From Entoloma clypeatum (Eukaryota > Basidiomycota > Agaricomycetes > Agaricales > Entolomataceae): a stretch of DNA of 64,000 bases. Positions within the stretch are counted from its first letter, which is position 1. Each line of letters begins with the position of its first letter. The DNA lies in assembly GCA_963565915.1 (NCBI GenBank), contig OY751492.1:1550001-1614000 (forward strand), written 5' to 3'. Of the stretch, positions 46,307-57,414 are shown piece after piece. The notes beneath the pieces are model-generated. The model searched no databases. It was not told the origin of the DNA and saw only the letters and a program-made list of their open reading frames with translations. Made by a program: the position numbers and the translations under genes.

Positions 46307-46490
46307 CCGAATCTAGAATCGATAACCGCATATAGCCCATGTTCTTGCTGTTCCTGAGTCCCTGACAATCACTCAGATATTGCCATGACAAACCCTGATC
46401 CATCGGTGACACCGTCAACGCTGCTGCCAATTTGCCACGGTCTCATTATCATTGTCCTCGCCTCCACAAACACCCATCGCATCTGACCTC

Positions 46491-47846
46491 ATGTCACCGT
46501 CAGTCGTTGTTCATAGAATCACAACGGACAATTGGAAGGACCATCCTGACCTTGATCTCACACTTAACAACTGGCCATCATGGAACAAGTGTGTCACCCT
46601 TGTTCTCCAGTTTTTGTCTGGTCTCCACTTATACCTTGACAGCAAAGTACCACAACTGGACCCTGACATTGAGCCACAGGCACACTCGAACTGGGCTATC
46701 AATGACGTGATGATTCGAGCGTTCATTCTTGCTCATTGCGCATCCGTGGAATTTTCTTTTATCGAGGACTGTCAAACCTCGCTTCTCATGTGGACGAAGC
46801 TTCAAGGTCGCCATCGTTGTCAAGGCATTGTCACTCAAATCCAAATCATCCAAGAAGGCCTCACCGTCCATTACTCCACAATGACACCCTTCTCCACCAC
46901 ATCAGAACAACTCCGTGTCCTCAACGAGCGAATTTGGGCCATGGGCGCTCCCACTGCCGACAACTTCCTCATTATCCTCATGCTCCTTGCCCTCTCTGAT
47001 CCTGACTTTCGTGGTGTTTGCAATGTGATTGTCAACGGCCTCTCCAACGCAACACAGACTTCCCCATATACTGCAGCGCATATATGAGCACGGCTGGACC
47101 TGGAGCAACAAGTCCGAAATGCCGAGTCCACCCAGGGTAGCAATAACAAAGCCATGACTGCGCAGAGCAACAAACAATCTCGTCGCTCCTCTACTATATG
47201 CACAAATTGCAAGGCACCTGGTCATTCCATTCAGTTCTGCGTGAGGGAGAATGGCGGCATGGCTGGTGAGAGCATCCTGAATGCTGTAAATGCTCAACAA
47301 GAAGCTCAGCACCGGGATTGAAAGAAAGCTGGCAGCTCCGAATCCAAGCCAGCTAACACATCTTCCCCGCCGCCTTCTTCGTCCCCCAAGCCCTCGCAAT
47401 CATCCTCAAAGCCAAAGCCAGTCTACCATGACAAGGATAACCGCGCATATATTTTCGATGAAGCATCCAAGACCGTCATTCCTCTCAAGCGTATGCCAGA
47501 CTGCGAAGCCCACATCGCTTTACTCATGGATGACATTGCCGAAATTGTATCCGACGCTATGACTGCTGCTGATCTTGAGGAATATGCCAACTTCTCAAGG
47601 GTTGACTGCGCAGAAGAGCCCGTTTCCTCCGTTGACTGGGATAAACATTGTAAAATTGCCGATATATCAGCCATGACTGTGTCCACCACCCTTGCTGGGT
47701 CCCATTCCTGCGACATATTGCTTGACATCTTACCTTGGTTGATGGACACTGGTTGCTCAACGTACATCACACCCAACTGCGGAGACTTCTCTTCCCTCCG
47801 CCCTATATCTAGGAAGGTCAAGGGTGTTGGATCGTGCACGGCTTGA
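46491..47846 (+). pseudogene. Copia D gag and protease start, with stops and internal deletion
   Basis: Gag reads from the in-frame ATG at 46491 (VHRITTDNWKDHPDLDLTLN, then WPSWNKCVTLVLQFLSG), with a TGA at 47085-47087 and another near 47320, past which the frame continues through a zinc knuckle (CTNCKAPGHSIQFC) to the protease active site (WLMDTGCSTYITPNCGDFSS). After VKGVGS the sequence jumps to RT/RNase H-border sequence (SLIGSLMYIAVGTRPGISYF) at 47850-47927, so integrase and most of RT are deleted. Confidence 0.8.
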
Positions 47847-47927
47847 TGCCCTTCTGTATTGCTCCCTCATTGGTTCCCTCATGTACATTGCTGTTGGCAC
47901 GAGACCCGGCATCTCCTACTTTGTATC

Positions 47928-48297
47928 TGTTACGGACTAACGACTACGGACGTATACGCTTACCTTTTCACTTTTACTCATCGGGCCCCGCTTACACATA
48001 TCGTATTATACTTTATTTCCTTTAGTATACTTCGCTCCCGCGCTGACTCGCTTTCCGCAGCTGTCTGACTCATTCCGTAGTCAGCTTACTCATTAGTGCA
48101 TAGCCTTCCGCAGTCGCCTTACTCATGCGCACTGCCTTCCGCAGTTACTGACTCATTCGCTACCACTCATAGTCAGTACTATATAAACCTCATGTACCAT
48201 AGCTACATTCCTTAGATTTAGCAATCACATTGCTCTTCGCCTTTCCATCTTCCTGCATACTCTGCCCGAACCTTGGAACGGTTTGTTACGCATAACA
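47928..48297 (+). repeat. 5' LTR of element C (370 bp)
   Basis: TG...CA ends. TATATAAA box at 48180-48187; predicted RNA start AGATTTAGCAA at 48214-48224, 34 nt downstream. Confidence 0.94.
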
Positions 48298-48299
48298 AG

Positions 48300-48310
48300 T
48301 TGCTAAATCT
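48300..48310 (+). promoter_or_regulatory. Primer-binding site of element C, self-complementary
   Basis: TTGCTAAATCT, the exact reverse complement of 48214-48224 in the LTR, two bases after the LTR end; no tRNA-type TGG start. Confidence 0.75.
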
Positions 48311-48357
48311 CGTTAGGTTCGCCCAGAGCGAAGAGAGCAACTACCAGACGAGTCAAG

Positions 48358-49086
48358 ATGTCGCGCTTCTTTGAAGACTTCACCAGTAACCCATTCAGCA
48401 CGCCAGAAGCCCGACAGGAGGAGCTAAGTCCTTGAGACAGTATCGATTTTACGCTTATCCAGCAGTACATCGAATCGGAGATCCGTCGCATCCTACAGCA
48501 GGTGCTTGACGAAGAACTAGACAACGACGAGCATCGCCCCCACGGCGAGATAGCAGAGAGCATCCACCTTGCTCGGCAACACCAGATCGCGCGTTACAAC
48601 GCCCGACAGAACGAACTCGAAAGCTTTCGCGTTCAAGAAGGACCTCAGACAGGTCGGATCACAGAGATCAGAGAGTTTATCGGTGTCCAGACAACCGTTA
48701 TCAGAAGATTGATTAGGACGCTCACATCGAGACGTCCCAGAGCCGCATCACCACGTCTTACTCGAAGCAGCAGATCTACGCCCACTTCACCACCAACGAA
48801 CAACAGACCAAGTACAACCGTTGGGCACGAAACGAGAGACTTGACCCCTTCTCGCGACCAACAGACGCGCAGGAACAGAGATTCCTTAGAGATCTACAGA
48901 GGAAATACCCCGAACGTTTTGCCACCGATTCCGCCGATGAGTCCCCTGACGAATTTACTTTTGACTCCGCGCAGTCAGATATCGAACAGACGCCTAGAAC
49001 AGGGACTGATTTTCAACCCCTACCTGTATCCCGAACCCCATCTTCATCCCAACAACCCGACACCTCTCTTACTCCGCAGGTTCTAG
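48358..49086 (+). pseudogene. Gypsy C N-terminal gag reading frame with stop at codon 26
   Basis: Begins MSRFFEDFTSNPFSTPEARQ; TGA at 48433-48435 where A has CGA and B has CAA. Otherwise open to 49086. The capsid part continues in the -1 frame: that frame reads SYSKQQIYAHFTTNEQQTKY from about 48762 into the ATG-led frame at 49089. The same frame step is present in B. Confidence 0.6.
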
Positions 49087-49088
49087 AC

Positions 49089-49955
49089 ATGGCAGAAGCA
49101 CCGACAGTGCAAACGATGGATACATCCAAGATCATCAAAGATCCTGGGATGTTCAAAGACAGACACACCTTTGACGAGTGGTGGAAAGCCACCAAACTAT
49201 ACATCAGGTTCCAGAAGGGCCTGTCCGACGATCAGAAGATCCTGGCGGTGTTATCCCGCATGATGGAAGGGTCCGGTAAACACTGGGCCAGCAACAAGTT
49301 AGACGACCTTGCCACCGATGGCGAGAACATCACCTGGTTAGGGTTCTCAGACGACATCGCTACGCGATTCTCTATTGCCAACAAGTCGGCAGCGGCCAAG
49401 GCGAGACTCGAAGTCCTGAAACAGGAGAAACGTACCATTGACGAATTCTTGGACGAATTCGAAGAGCTCTTGAAGCTGTCAAACCTTGGCGAAGAAACTG
49501 GGAAATACATCCTGGAAAAGAACGTTAACCGCAGAATTTCTGAACAAGTGGCTAGCGATGGCAAGACGTACACCGATTACGCAAAGGAGATCCGAAACAA
49601 GGGACGACAGATGGAGGGACATGCATTAGTCATCCGAGGGGGTGGCGACACACGCACCGGATCGGGCACCACTTATGGTGGTCAAGGCAAAGCCATGGAG
49701 ATCGACAAAGCAGGAGTAGCCCGTTGCTACAACTGTCAGCGCTTTGGTCACCTTGCCAAAGACTGCAAAGCCCCAAAGAAGAAAGATGGTCGTAAGTGTT
49801 TCAACTGCGACCAAGAAGGACATATCGCGCGCAACTGCCGGAAGCCGAAGAAGAACTCTGGAAAGATTAGGAAGGTGTCTGATGGAGATACCGATGATGA
49901 TGAAACCATCACCATAGAGACCGATGAGAAGGATTTTCCCGAAGGGTCCGATTAA
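49089..49955 (+). CDS. Gypsy C Gag capsid/nucleocapsid, 288 aa
   Basis: ATG-led frame (MAEAPTVQTMDTSKIIKDPG) with no stop. Capsid core about residues 25-165 (FDEWWKATKLYIRFQKGLSD, VLSRMMEGSGKHWASNK), then two CX2CX4HX4C zinc knuckles (CYNCQRFGHLAKDC, CFNCDQEGHIARNC), then an acidic tail (DGDTDDDETITIETDE). Gag forms the particle and binds the RNA. The frame is open well upstream of this ATG, so the full protein may start earlier. It is the best-preserved gag of the three copies and shows what A has lost. Confidence 0.8.
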   Translation: MAEAPTVQTMDTSKIIKDPGMFKDRHTFDEWWKATKLYIRFQKGLSDDQKILAVLSRMMEGSGKHWASNKLDDLATDGENITWLGFSDDIATRFSIANKSAAAKARLEVLKQEKRTIDEFLDEFEELLKLSNLGEETGKYILEKNVNRRISEQVASDGKTYTDYAKEIRNKGRQMEGHALVIRGGGDTRTGSGTTYGGQGKAMEIDKAGVARCYNCQRFGHLAKDCKAPKKKDGRKCFNCDQEGHIARNCRKPKKNSGKIRKVSDGDTDDDETITIETDEKDFPEGSD

Positions 49956-49959
49956 ACGA

Positions 49960-52900
49960 CGCTAAGTCGCGACCCTTATCCATTAAACGAACTCGTTTGC
50001 CTGGTGCAGCTACAGACAATATAACTTATGTTATCCCTGCAAAGCAAGCCGTTGCGTCAACTAAGATTGTCAAGGGAGATAAACCTCCGAAACGACGAGA
50101 GATCAAGCTGCAAGCTCAGATCAAAACACGACGAGGACCAAAGGCCATTCGACCCGAGGTTGATAGCGGATGGATCGCCGAACCGACAACAGAAAGCAGA
50201 AAAACTTGCCGAAGTCAAGCTGGACTTAGGAACACACCAGGAAACCATGGAAGCAATGGTATTAGACATTGGGAGAACGGACATGCTTTTGGGACATGAC
50301 TGGTTGGTACACCACAACCCCACAATCAATTGGACGACCGGCGCTGTAACATTCAACCGGTGCCCATCAACATGTCAAACCAAGCACTCGGATTTCAGGG
50401 TTAACCTTAATGGTCGCAAACATCGGGTTCGCATGGTGGAAGTACGAGACAAGGACGCACCCAAGAAATCGGATCAGAAATGGAAGCCTGGAGACCCTAT
50501 ATTGGAAGCTGTCACTCCCACACCACCTCCCACAACCAAACGACCCTCATATGTTGATCGGTTTACTCACCTCTTCGAGAAGGAGAACTTTGATAAGATC
50601 CCGAAGGAAAGGGAATGGGACCATGGTATTGAACTTACACCGGACGCACCAAAGAAACTAGGGGGAAACACATATCCCATGACGCAAAAGGAACAGGAGG
50701 AATTGGACGCATTCATTGACGAGGGTCTAGCAACTGGAAAGATCCGCCCGTCCAAATCCCCTTATGCTTCCCCTTGCTTCTTCATCAACAAGAAAGATGG
50801 TTCCAAACGATTGGTACAAGATTACCGCATGGTCAACAAATTCACGGTCAAAGACAAATTCCCACTCCCTCGCATCTCCGATCTCTTAGACGTGCTGAAA
50901 GATGCAGTCTACTTCAATAAAATGGACATCATGTGGGGTTACAACAATGTCCGGATTAAAGAAGGCGATGAATGGAAGGCTGCCTTCCTTACCAGTCGAG
51001 GATTGTTTGAACCATTGGTCATGTTTTTCGGCCTTTGCAACTCCCCGGGAACGTTCTCTCGGATGATGGCTAGTCTATTCCGGGACCAGATCCGCCGACG
51101 CATCTGCGTGATCTACATGGATGACATGGTGGTTATTGGTAAAACCAAGGAAGAACTCGCGCGAAACACCGAAGAAATTCTGCAGATCCTATCGGACAAT
51201 GACTTGTTCCTAAAGGAGAAGAAGTGTTTCTGGGAAGTAACGAAATGCCCCATATTGGGATATGTCATGGGTGAAGGACGTGTCGAGATGGAAACCGAGA
51301 AGGTGGACACGATCCGAAACTGGCGAGCACCCACATCAAAAAAGGAAGTCCAGAAGTTCCTTGGGTTTGCTAACTTCTATCGGCGCTTCATTGAAGGATA
51401 CTCAAACATCGCGAAACCACTTACCACACTCACAGGCGGCACTGCGTTTACTTGGGGACCAACGGAACAAAAGGCATTTGAAGGTCTCATACAGGCGATC
51501 ACATTGGCACCAGTCTTGGCACTACCAAAACCAGATGGACAGTTCAGGGTCGAAACCGATGCATCGGGCTATGCAATTGGGGCTGTACTCTCCCAAAAAC
51601 AGGACGACAAATGGCATCCTATCGTGTTCTTGTCGTGGACCATGTCCGCGGCCGAACAAAATTACGAGATATACGACAAAGAGCTCTTGGCAGTCATGGA
51701 AGCACTAAAAGATTGGAGACACTATCTGCTTGAAGCCAGGGAATGCTTCGAGATCTTAACTGATCACAAGAACCTGGAGTATTTCCGCCGTCCTCAGGAC
51801 CTAAATCAATGACAAAGGCGCTGGAAAATGAAGTTACAAGACTATGACTTCGAACTACGGCATGTGCCTGGCAAGACAAACGCAAAAGCGGACATCCTGT
51901 CGCGCTTACCCTGGTATGAAACAGAACTCGAACCGCAAGACAGTGACCAAATGCTCAAGGAGGGACTATTCTTGAAACGATTGGAATCAGAAGATGTGGT
52001 ACAAATGGAGATGTTCACGGAGGAACAATTCTTTGAAGGGGGTGAAACATCTGATTCCATCAAAATTGGAAACGTCACAACCATTGAAAATCCGTGGATC
52101 ACACGCATCAAGGGTTCAAACCGCATGGAGACAGAGGTAGCCCAGGGTCTAAAAAAGAATCCTCACTGGTATCAACAGGAAAACGGCATCACATATGCAG
52201 GCGAACGAGTCTATGTTCCACCGGACCCACAACTGCGTCAAGAACTAATGTTTGAATCACATGATGCACCAGTGGCTGGACATCCAGGACAGTATCGAAC
52301 ACACGAACTTCTCACTCGCACCTACTGGTGGCCTACCATCCTGCATGATGTAAAGAAGTACGTAAAGGGTTGCGACACCTGTCAGCGCAACAAGATCAAC
52401 AGACAGAAACGACATGCTCCGCTACACCCCCATGCAGCACCAAGTCATCCATGGGAAGACATAGGGATTGACGTCGTGGGACCGATACCAGAGTCTGATG
52501 GAAAGAATGCGATCCTGGTCATCACGGATAGACATTCGAAGATGCTTCATCTCATTCCGACAACCGTGGAATTATCGGCTGAAGGATTAGCCAAGATCTA
52601 TCGGGATCAGATATGGAAGCTCCACGGAATCCCAAAGAAAATCATCAGTGACAGAGGACCACAGTTCGCCGCGAAGTTCATGGAGATACTTTGCCGCATG
52701 TTAGGAATCAAAAGGAATCTGTCCACCGCATACCATCCACAGACGGATGGACAAGCCGAACGATCGCATCAGAAAACAGAAGCGTTCTTACGAAACTTTG
52801 TGAACCATCTGCAAGATGATTGGGCTGAATGGATCGCAATCGCTGAATTCCAGTACAATGACAAAGAACATCAGGCGACGAAGCACACACCATTCTATCT

Positions 52901-53447
52901 CAACTATGGCTTACATCCTTGGAAGGGAGAACTTGTGTTGGAAGACACCAACCCGGCTGCCAACAGCTTCTTGGAAAAACTCAAACAAGCACGAGAAGAA
53001 GCCAATGCAGCACTGAAACAGGCACAGGATCAGATGAAGAAGACAGTTGATACACGACGGAGTCCGTCTCGGGACTACCGCATCGGAGACAAGGTGTGGC
53101 TGGAAGGGACTAACATCAGGACTAACTGCCCCTCAAAGAAGCTTGACGCACTCCGACATGGACCATTCAAGGTCCTAGAGAAGAAAGGAGCTAGCACGTA
53201 CCTTCTTGATCTTCCGAAAACTTGGAAAATGATTCACCCTGTGTTCAACGAGACCCTGTTGTCACCTTACAAAACCCCGAAGTACGCCATCCAGAAGAAG
53301 AAACCAGCCCCTGATCCGATCATCGTCGAAGGACGAGAAGAGTATCATGTGTCCACAATCCTAGACTCTCGAAAGTTCCGTGGAAAGATCCAGTACCTCG
53401 TCCAGTGGGAAGGATATGGCCCAGAAGAGAACACATGGGAACCTTGA
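49960..53447 (+). pseudogene. Gypsy C pol, protease deletion and two stops
   Basis: The protease start (RPEVDSG) is followed directly by GSPNRQQK-type sequence: 89 bp present in A are missing near 50165, between two GCGGATG repeats, shifting the frame. RT (YMDDMVVI), RNase H, integrase and chromodomain follow as in A. TGA stops at 51810-51812 (after DLNQ) and 53445-53447 (in the chromodomain, WEP) both replace CGA of element A. RT is intact where A has its TAA. Confidence 0.9.
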
Positions 53448-53632
53448 GCTAATGTTCAGAACGCTCAAGATCTGATCCGTGATTTTCATCGGCAAAATCC
53501 ATCGCGTCCACGATAAAAGATAAACCGCAAAATCCATTTTCCATACCGATTTCTGTCACATTGAGTTCCCCGCTCCAACTCTTCTCGCCCAACACGCCGT
53601 TCTTCTTATACTTTTCAAACCTCATCTCCACC

Positions 53633-53998
53633 ATGTCCAACATCACCACCTCCACCGACGCTTCCGACATCAACCCCACCATTACCACCCTCATTGGCGA
53701 AGCGCTCTCCATGCGCGACCAGATCCATGCACTTGAAACCTCTGTCGCCGACATCCTCCACCGACAGATGCACATTCGTCTCCACACCCTATCCGACTTG
53801 CCAACCACTCCCACCGCTGAGGAAAAACTTATCCTCAAAAATTATACCAACACCCTTGCCGTCGAAAATCGACGCCTTCGCCTCGCCGTTCGAGGTTTAG
53901 AGTTTGCCACGGCGGTAAACGACGAACTGATAAAGGACTGGGGCAACCGAGCTGATCCTACCTGGACCGATCCAAACGGCAATGATGGATGGGAGTAG
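53633..53998 (+). CDS. Third ORF of gypsy element C, 121 aa
   Basis: ATG in CCACCATGTCC context, 121 aa, same as the ORF of element A as far as I read. Heptad-like core and the C-terminal PTWTDPNGNDGW motif are present. It ends 37 bp before the 3' LTR and follows the pol stop by about 115 bp. It is intact although pol has three lesions. No family is recognised; it is not envelope-like in having no signal or membrane segment. Confidence 0.7.
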   Translation: MSNITTSTDASDINPTITTLIGEALSMRDQIHALETSVADILHRQMHIRLHTLSDLPTTPTAEEKLILKNYTNTLAVENRRLRLAVRGLEFATAVNDELIKDWGNRADPTWTDPNGNDGWE

Positions 53999-54035
53999 GT
54001 AGTCTGTGAGGACACAGACCTTGAGGAGGGGAACA

Positions 54036-54405
54036 TGTTACGGACTAACGACTACGGACGTATACGCTTACCTTTTCACTTTTACTCATCGGGCCCCGCT
54101 TACACATATCGTATTATACTTTATTTCCTTTAGTATACTTCGCTCCCGCGCTGACTCGCTTTCCGCAGCTGTCTGACTCATTCCGTAGTCAGCTTACTCA
54201 TTAGTGCATAGCCTTCCGCAGTCGCCTTACTCATGCGCACTGCCTTCCGCAGTTACTGACTCATTCGCTACCGCTCATAGTCAGTACTATATAAACCTCA
54301 TGTACCATAGCTACATTCCTTAGATTTAGCAATCACATTGCTCTTCACCTTTCCATCTTCCTGCATACTCTGCCCGAACCTTGGAACGGTTTGTTACGCA
54401 TAACA
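54036..54405 (+). repeat. 3' LTR of element C (370 bp)
   Basis: Preceded by the PPT GAGGAGGGGAACA; followed by the GTATC duplication and the rest of copia D. Confidence 0.94.
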
Positions 54406-54975
54406 GTATCCAAGTTAACCCAATATCTCGACTGCTATCACGATGTATGTGTTGCGCAATATCTAAAGACCACTTGGGACCTTCACCTTGTCCTCGGCGG
54501 AAATCAGAAAATCAATCTTATTGGTTTTTCAGACTCGTTGTACGCTGATGACCTCAATGACCGCAAAACATTCATGGGCTACTGCCACTCCTTGGGTGGT
54601 GGTGTATTCTCTTGGTCCTCTCAAAAGCAGTGTACAGTCGCCCTCTCCACGTCTGACACCGAGTACATTACCCTTTGCGAAGCATGCCGTGAAGTGGCTT
54701 AGCTACGTCTCTTCCTGCGTGAGATCGGTCAACTGCGACATGGCCCGAGCACACTCCTCTGCAACAACGACCCCGCTGTATCGCTCGCGTCCAACCCTGG
54801 CTGTCATTCTCGCAGTAAACATGTTGATGTCCACTTCCACTACACCCGGGAGTGCATTGAGCACGGCTTCGTCGATGTTGGGCATGTTCCTACTGCTGAT
54901 AACGTTGCCGATGTCCTCACCAAGCCTCTCCCGCGCCCTGAATTTGAGCGGTTCCGTTTCTTCCTCAGGCTATGA
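54406..54975 (+). pseudogene. Copia D RNase H end of pol
   Basis: Continues the frame cut by gypsy C: KLTQYLDCYHDVCVAQYL, IGFSDSLYADDLNDRKTFMG, WSSQKQCTVALSTSDTEYIT; then a TAG at 54700-54702, then LRLFLREIGQLRHGPSTLLC and KHVDVHFHYTRECIEHGFVD to LTKPLPRPEFERF and a terminal stop. The ALSTSDTEY and KHVDVHFH motifs are the copia RNase H signatures. Confidence 0.85.
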
Positions 54976-55099
54976 TGAGTTTCTCTATGTAATTTTTTCC
55001 CCCTTTTCCTTCCTCCTACTATGTTCTATATTGCTTACCTTACATTTCCCCTCCTTTACATCACTCTGTTGCTTGCCCGCTTTTCGCCTTGAGGGGGGG

Positions 55100-55359
55100 T
55101 GTTGAATATTCAAGGCTCCTGTGTCCACTGTCATGGTCACGTTACATACTTACGTAACACCCACGCTCCCTTTTATATGTGCCAAGTCCCTCGCCTCTAC
55201 CTCAGTTGATCTCCCATCAGCTGAGGTACGTTCAGTTCTTTGCGCTCCTTATATTCACTTACTTACTAGTGCTTGTACCATAGGTTCTCGCTCTAGGTTA
55301 GTCTGTGAATAGACAGTTGATCTCCCATCAGCTGAGGTTCTCACTCTAGATTCTTAACA
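55100..55359 (+). repeat. 3' LTR of copia D (260 bp)
   Basis: Same ends and length as 46032-46291, with several substitutions (for example CTGTCATGG against CGGTCATGG). Confidence 0.92.
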
Positions 55360-55880
55360 CATTGCACGCGAAGGAAGGGTGCTGGGTGTGAGTCAATGGC
55401 GTTGGGGATGCGAGGTGGCCGTTGGGCACGAGGATTGGGCAAGCAAGGCGGTCGTCAGGCATTAGAGGGGCTGTGGGGCACTAGTTGGGGCAGTTGGGCA
55501 AGAGGGGCGGCCGTTGGGGACACGAGGTGGCCGTTGGGCATGAAAGGTTGCCGTTGAGGGCAAAGAGACGGTGTTGGGGGCAAAGGGACGGCGTGGCGTG
55601 GGTCAATGGCAGTGGGCACAAGTTGGGACCATTGGGTGTGAAAGGAGGCCTTTAGGCATGAAAGGCAGCCATTGGGCATGGGTTGATGGTGTTGGGGGCG
55701 AAGGAATGACATTGGGGGAAAAAGGACGGCATTGGGCATGGGTTGACGTGTTGAGGGTGAAGGGATGCTGTTGGGCATGAATGGAGGCCATTGGGCATGA
55801 GTCGGGACCATTGGGCACAAAGGGACACCGTTGGGTGGAAGAGAGGGCCGTTGGGCATGAGTGGTGGCCATTATGCGTGA
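55360..55880 (+). repeat. Minisatellite array 4, right part (left part 45940-46031)
   Basis: About 20-22-bp units of the TTGGGCATGAG type with unusual TTGGGGGCAAAGG variants, followed by GAGTGGTGGTGGGGGATAAAAA. The array is split by copia D. Confidence 0.87.
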
Positions 55881-57090
55881 GTAGTGGCCGGATGGAGTGG
55901 TGGTGGGGGATAAAAAAAGGGTGGGAAGGTTTTGCTGGCAGTTATGGTTCGACTTTCGGCGATTGCCAAGCATGCTCAGCATCAATGCCGAGCCATGCAC
56001 ATCGTTGAAAATTGTGCCCTCAATGCCCAAACCGTGGCACCAAAACCCACAAAAATAATTCTTACCTTATGTAGACATATCTAGAAACTCATAGGAAGTA
56101 TATATAGAGTTATATACATGAGCTATGGATGGTAGAAAGTTGGTGCTCCAAATTGATGCATCAAAACACAATGTAAATCATGATGAACAGTGTGGCATGG
56201 TGTTTTCAAACACAAAAAACAACATTTTCTAGCTTTCTCCTTTGCACAACATTTGTACTCTAAATATGCTATACATATACTATTGAAACAGTGTATGTAA
56301 ACCTATTCAGACCCTTCAAATAAAATTGAGGGACTTGATGAGGTGAATATGAGCAAAATAGGTTGAAAATTTGACCAAATTTTTTTGTTTCAGCTTTCGA
56401 TTCTCCTCATTCAGGGGATCTCACAGCACATTTGTTTTTCAAATTTGGCTCATTCATTAGGGAGATATAACACTTTTACTGAAATCTGCACATTTCATTA
56501 TTTCTATCTTATCTGGACTTCTAAAAATTATACAAAGTGCTTCAGAAGGTGTATACATATCTATTTATAAGTTCTATCACTTCCAACTATTATTAGACCA
56601 TGAGGAAGGCACTGCACGCACCTGCACAATGCATTTTGCACATTGTTTACTATTATTTGGTGTAGAGCATGGCACCTCTATGACTTAAAATCCGTGGCAT
56701 CATTCCATAAAATCAACACATATTTATTGACATATGATACTCTGCTACATAATTGATATAGTCTGTAAGCTGACTTCCTCCTGTGTAGCCATATTAAGGA
56801 GAAATGTGATGTTTTTTGAGTTTGTTTACATATATTTGACACATTTGATGTGTGCATGATGCGCGTCATTCAACGTCGAAACGACGCATCCACCCATTGC
56901 TGACTCTGCAATAAGGGGCACAGATGCTGAAAAGGCCAGAATATATTTATAGATTTTATTTATAATCTGTCTACTTGTGATTGAGGCAGGAGGGAGCACG
57001 CACACACACCTTTTGTGTTTTTTTTTAAGTGTGCCTATTTGGGAAGTGGGAAAGTTGTGATGTAGAATGAGTGTGATGCACCAGTTATAA

Positions 57091-57163
57091 TGGATGTGTG
57101 GCTCAGTTGGTTAGATAGATGACTGAACTAATGTTCTGTACTGTAGAGGTTGTTGCAAATGGC
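57091..57163 (+). other. Degenerate tRNA-like sequence (SINE-type head?)
   Basis: Contains a good box A (TGGCTCAGTTGG) and, 40 nt on, a weak box B (AGGTTGTTGCAAA). The stems do not form a full cloverleaf and there is no clear anticodon loop, so this is not a working tRNA. It lies within G2 and is absent from G1. Confidence 0.3.
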
Positions 57164-57414
57164 ACAAATTTTGCACTTTGCCGTTTCATGATCTTGATTT
57201 CCGTTCCTTGGATTGTTCTGTGGAAAATACCAGTTTAAACCGATCCGAACCAGTCTTTGGCCGGTCTTTCAAATTCTAAAGTTTCGAGTGAACCGAAGAC
57301 CGGCCGTGATCCAAAACCTTAAAAACTGAGACCGGCGGTCCGGTCTCTCACCAGTTCGGTCCCATCTGGTCTCGGTCTGAAATCAATGAAGGTAAACTGG
57401 ACCTTGAAACACTA

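Larger units (their letters stand above)
47928..54405 (+). mobile_element. Ty3/gypsy chromovirus C, full-length but defective
   Basis: 370-bp LTRs at 47928-48297 and 54036-54405; 5-bp duplication GTATC at 47923-47927 and 54406-54410. Same subfamily as A. Gag capsid is present, the protease has an 89-bp frameshifting deletion, and three CGA-to-TGA stops are seen. It is the latest insertion of the nested stack (Spt5-like gene, then G2, then D, then C). The LTRs differ at about two positions. Confidence 0.95.
46032..55359 (+). mobile_element. Ty1/copia element D, deleted and split by gypsy C
   Basis: 260-bp LTRs at 46032-46291 and 55100-55359. Contains PBS, gag, the protease start, then a large internal deletion that removes integrase and most of RT, then the RNase H end. 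Gypsy C lies in the RNase H region. PPT GAGGGGGGG at 55091. Inserted in minisatellite array 4. The flanks TGTTG and CATTG are not an exact duplication. Non-autonomous at best. Confidence 0.9.
45641..57414. mobile_element. hAT-like non-autonomous element G2 (about 2.4 kb net), host of copia D
   Basis: Terminal inverted repeats TAGTGTTTAAAGGTCC (left) and the inverse of TAGTGTTTCAAGGTCC (right), with an exact 8-bp duplication TCCGTCAT at 45633-45640 and 57415-57422. Subterminal regions are full of GAGACCGAGACC/CCGGTCTGG motifs. The core is minisatellite array 4 and the AT-rich segment shared with G1. Taking it out rejoins the Spt5-like frame (NPSVI to EKIFGIPP). No transposase is encoded. Confidence 0.9.

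Noticed and set aside
46027..55364. Target duplication of copia D
   Set aside because: The flanks are TGTTG and CATTG; two mismatches, so I do not claim an exact duplication. The minisatellite context makes either base set possible by chance.
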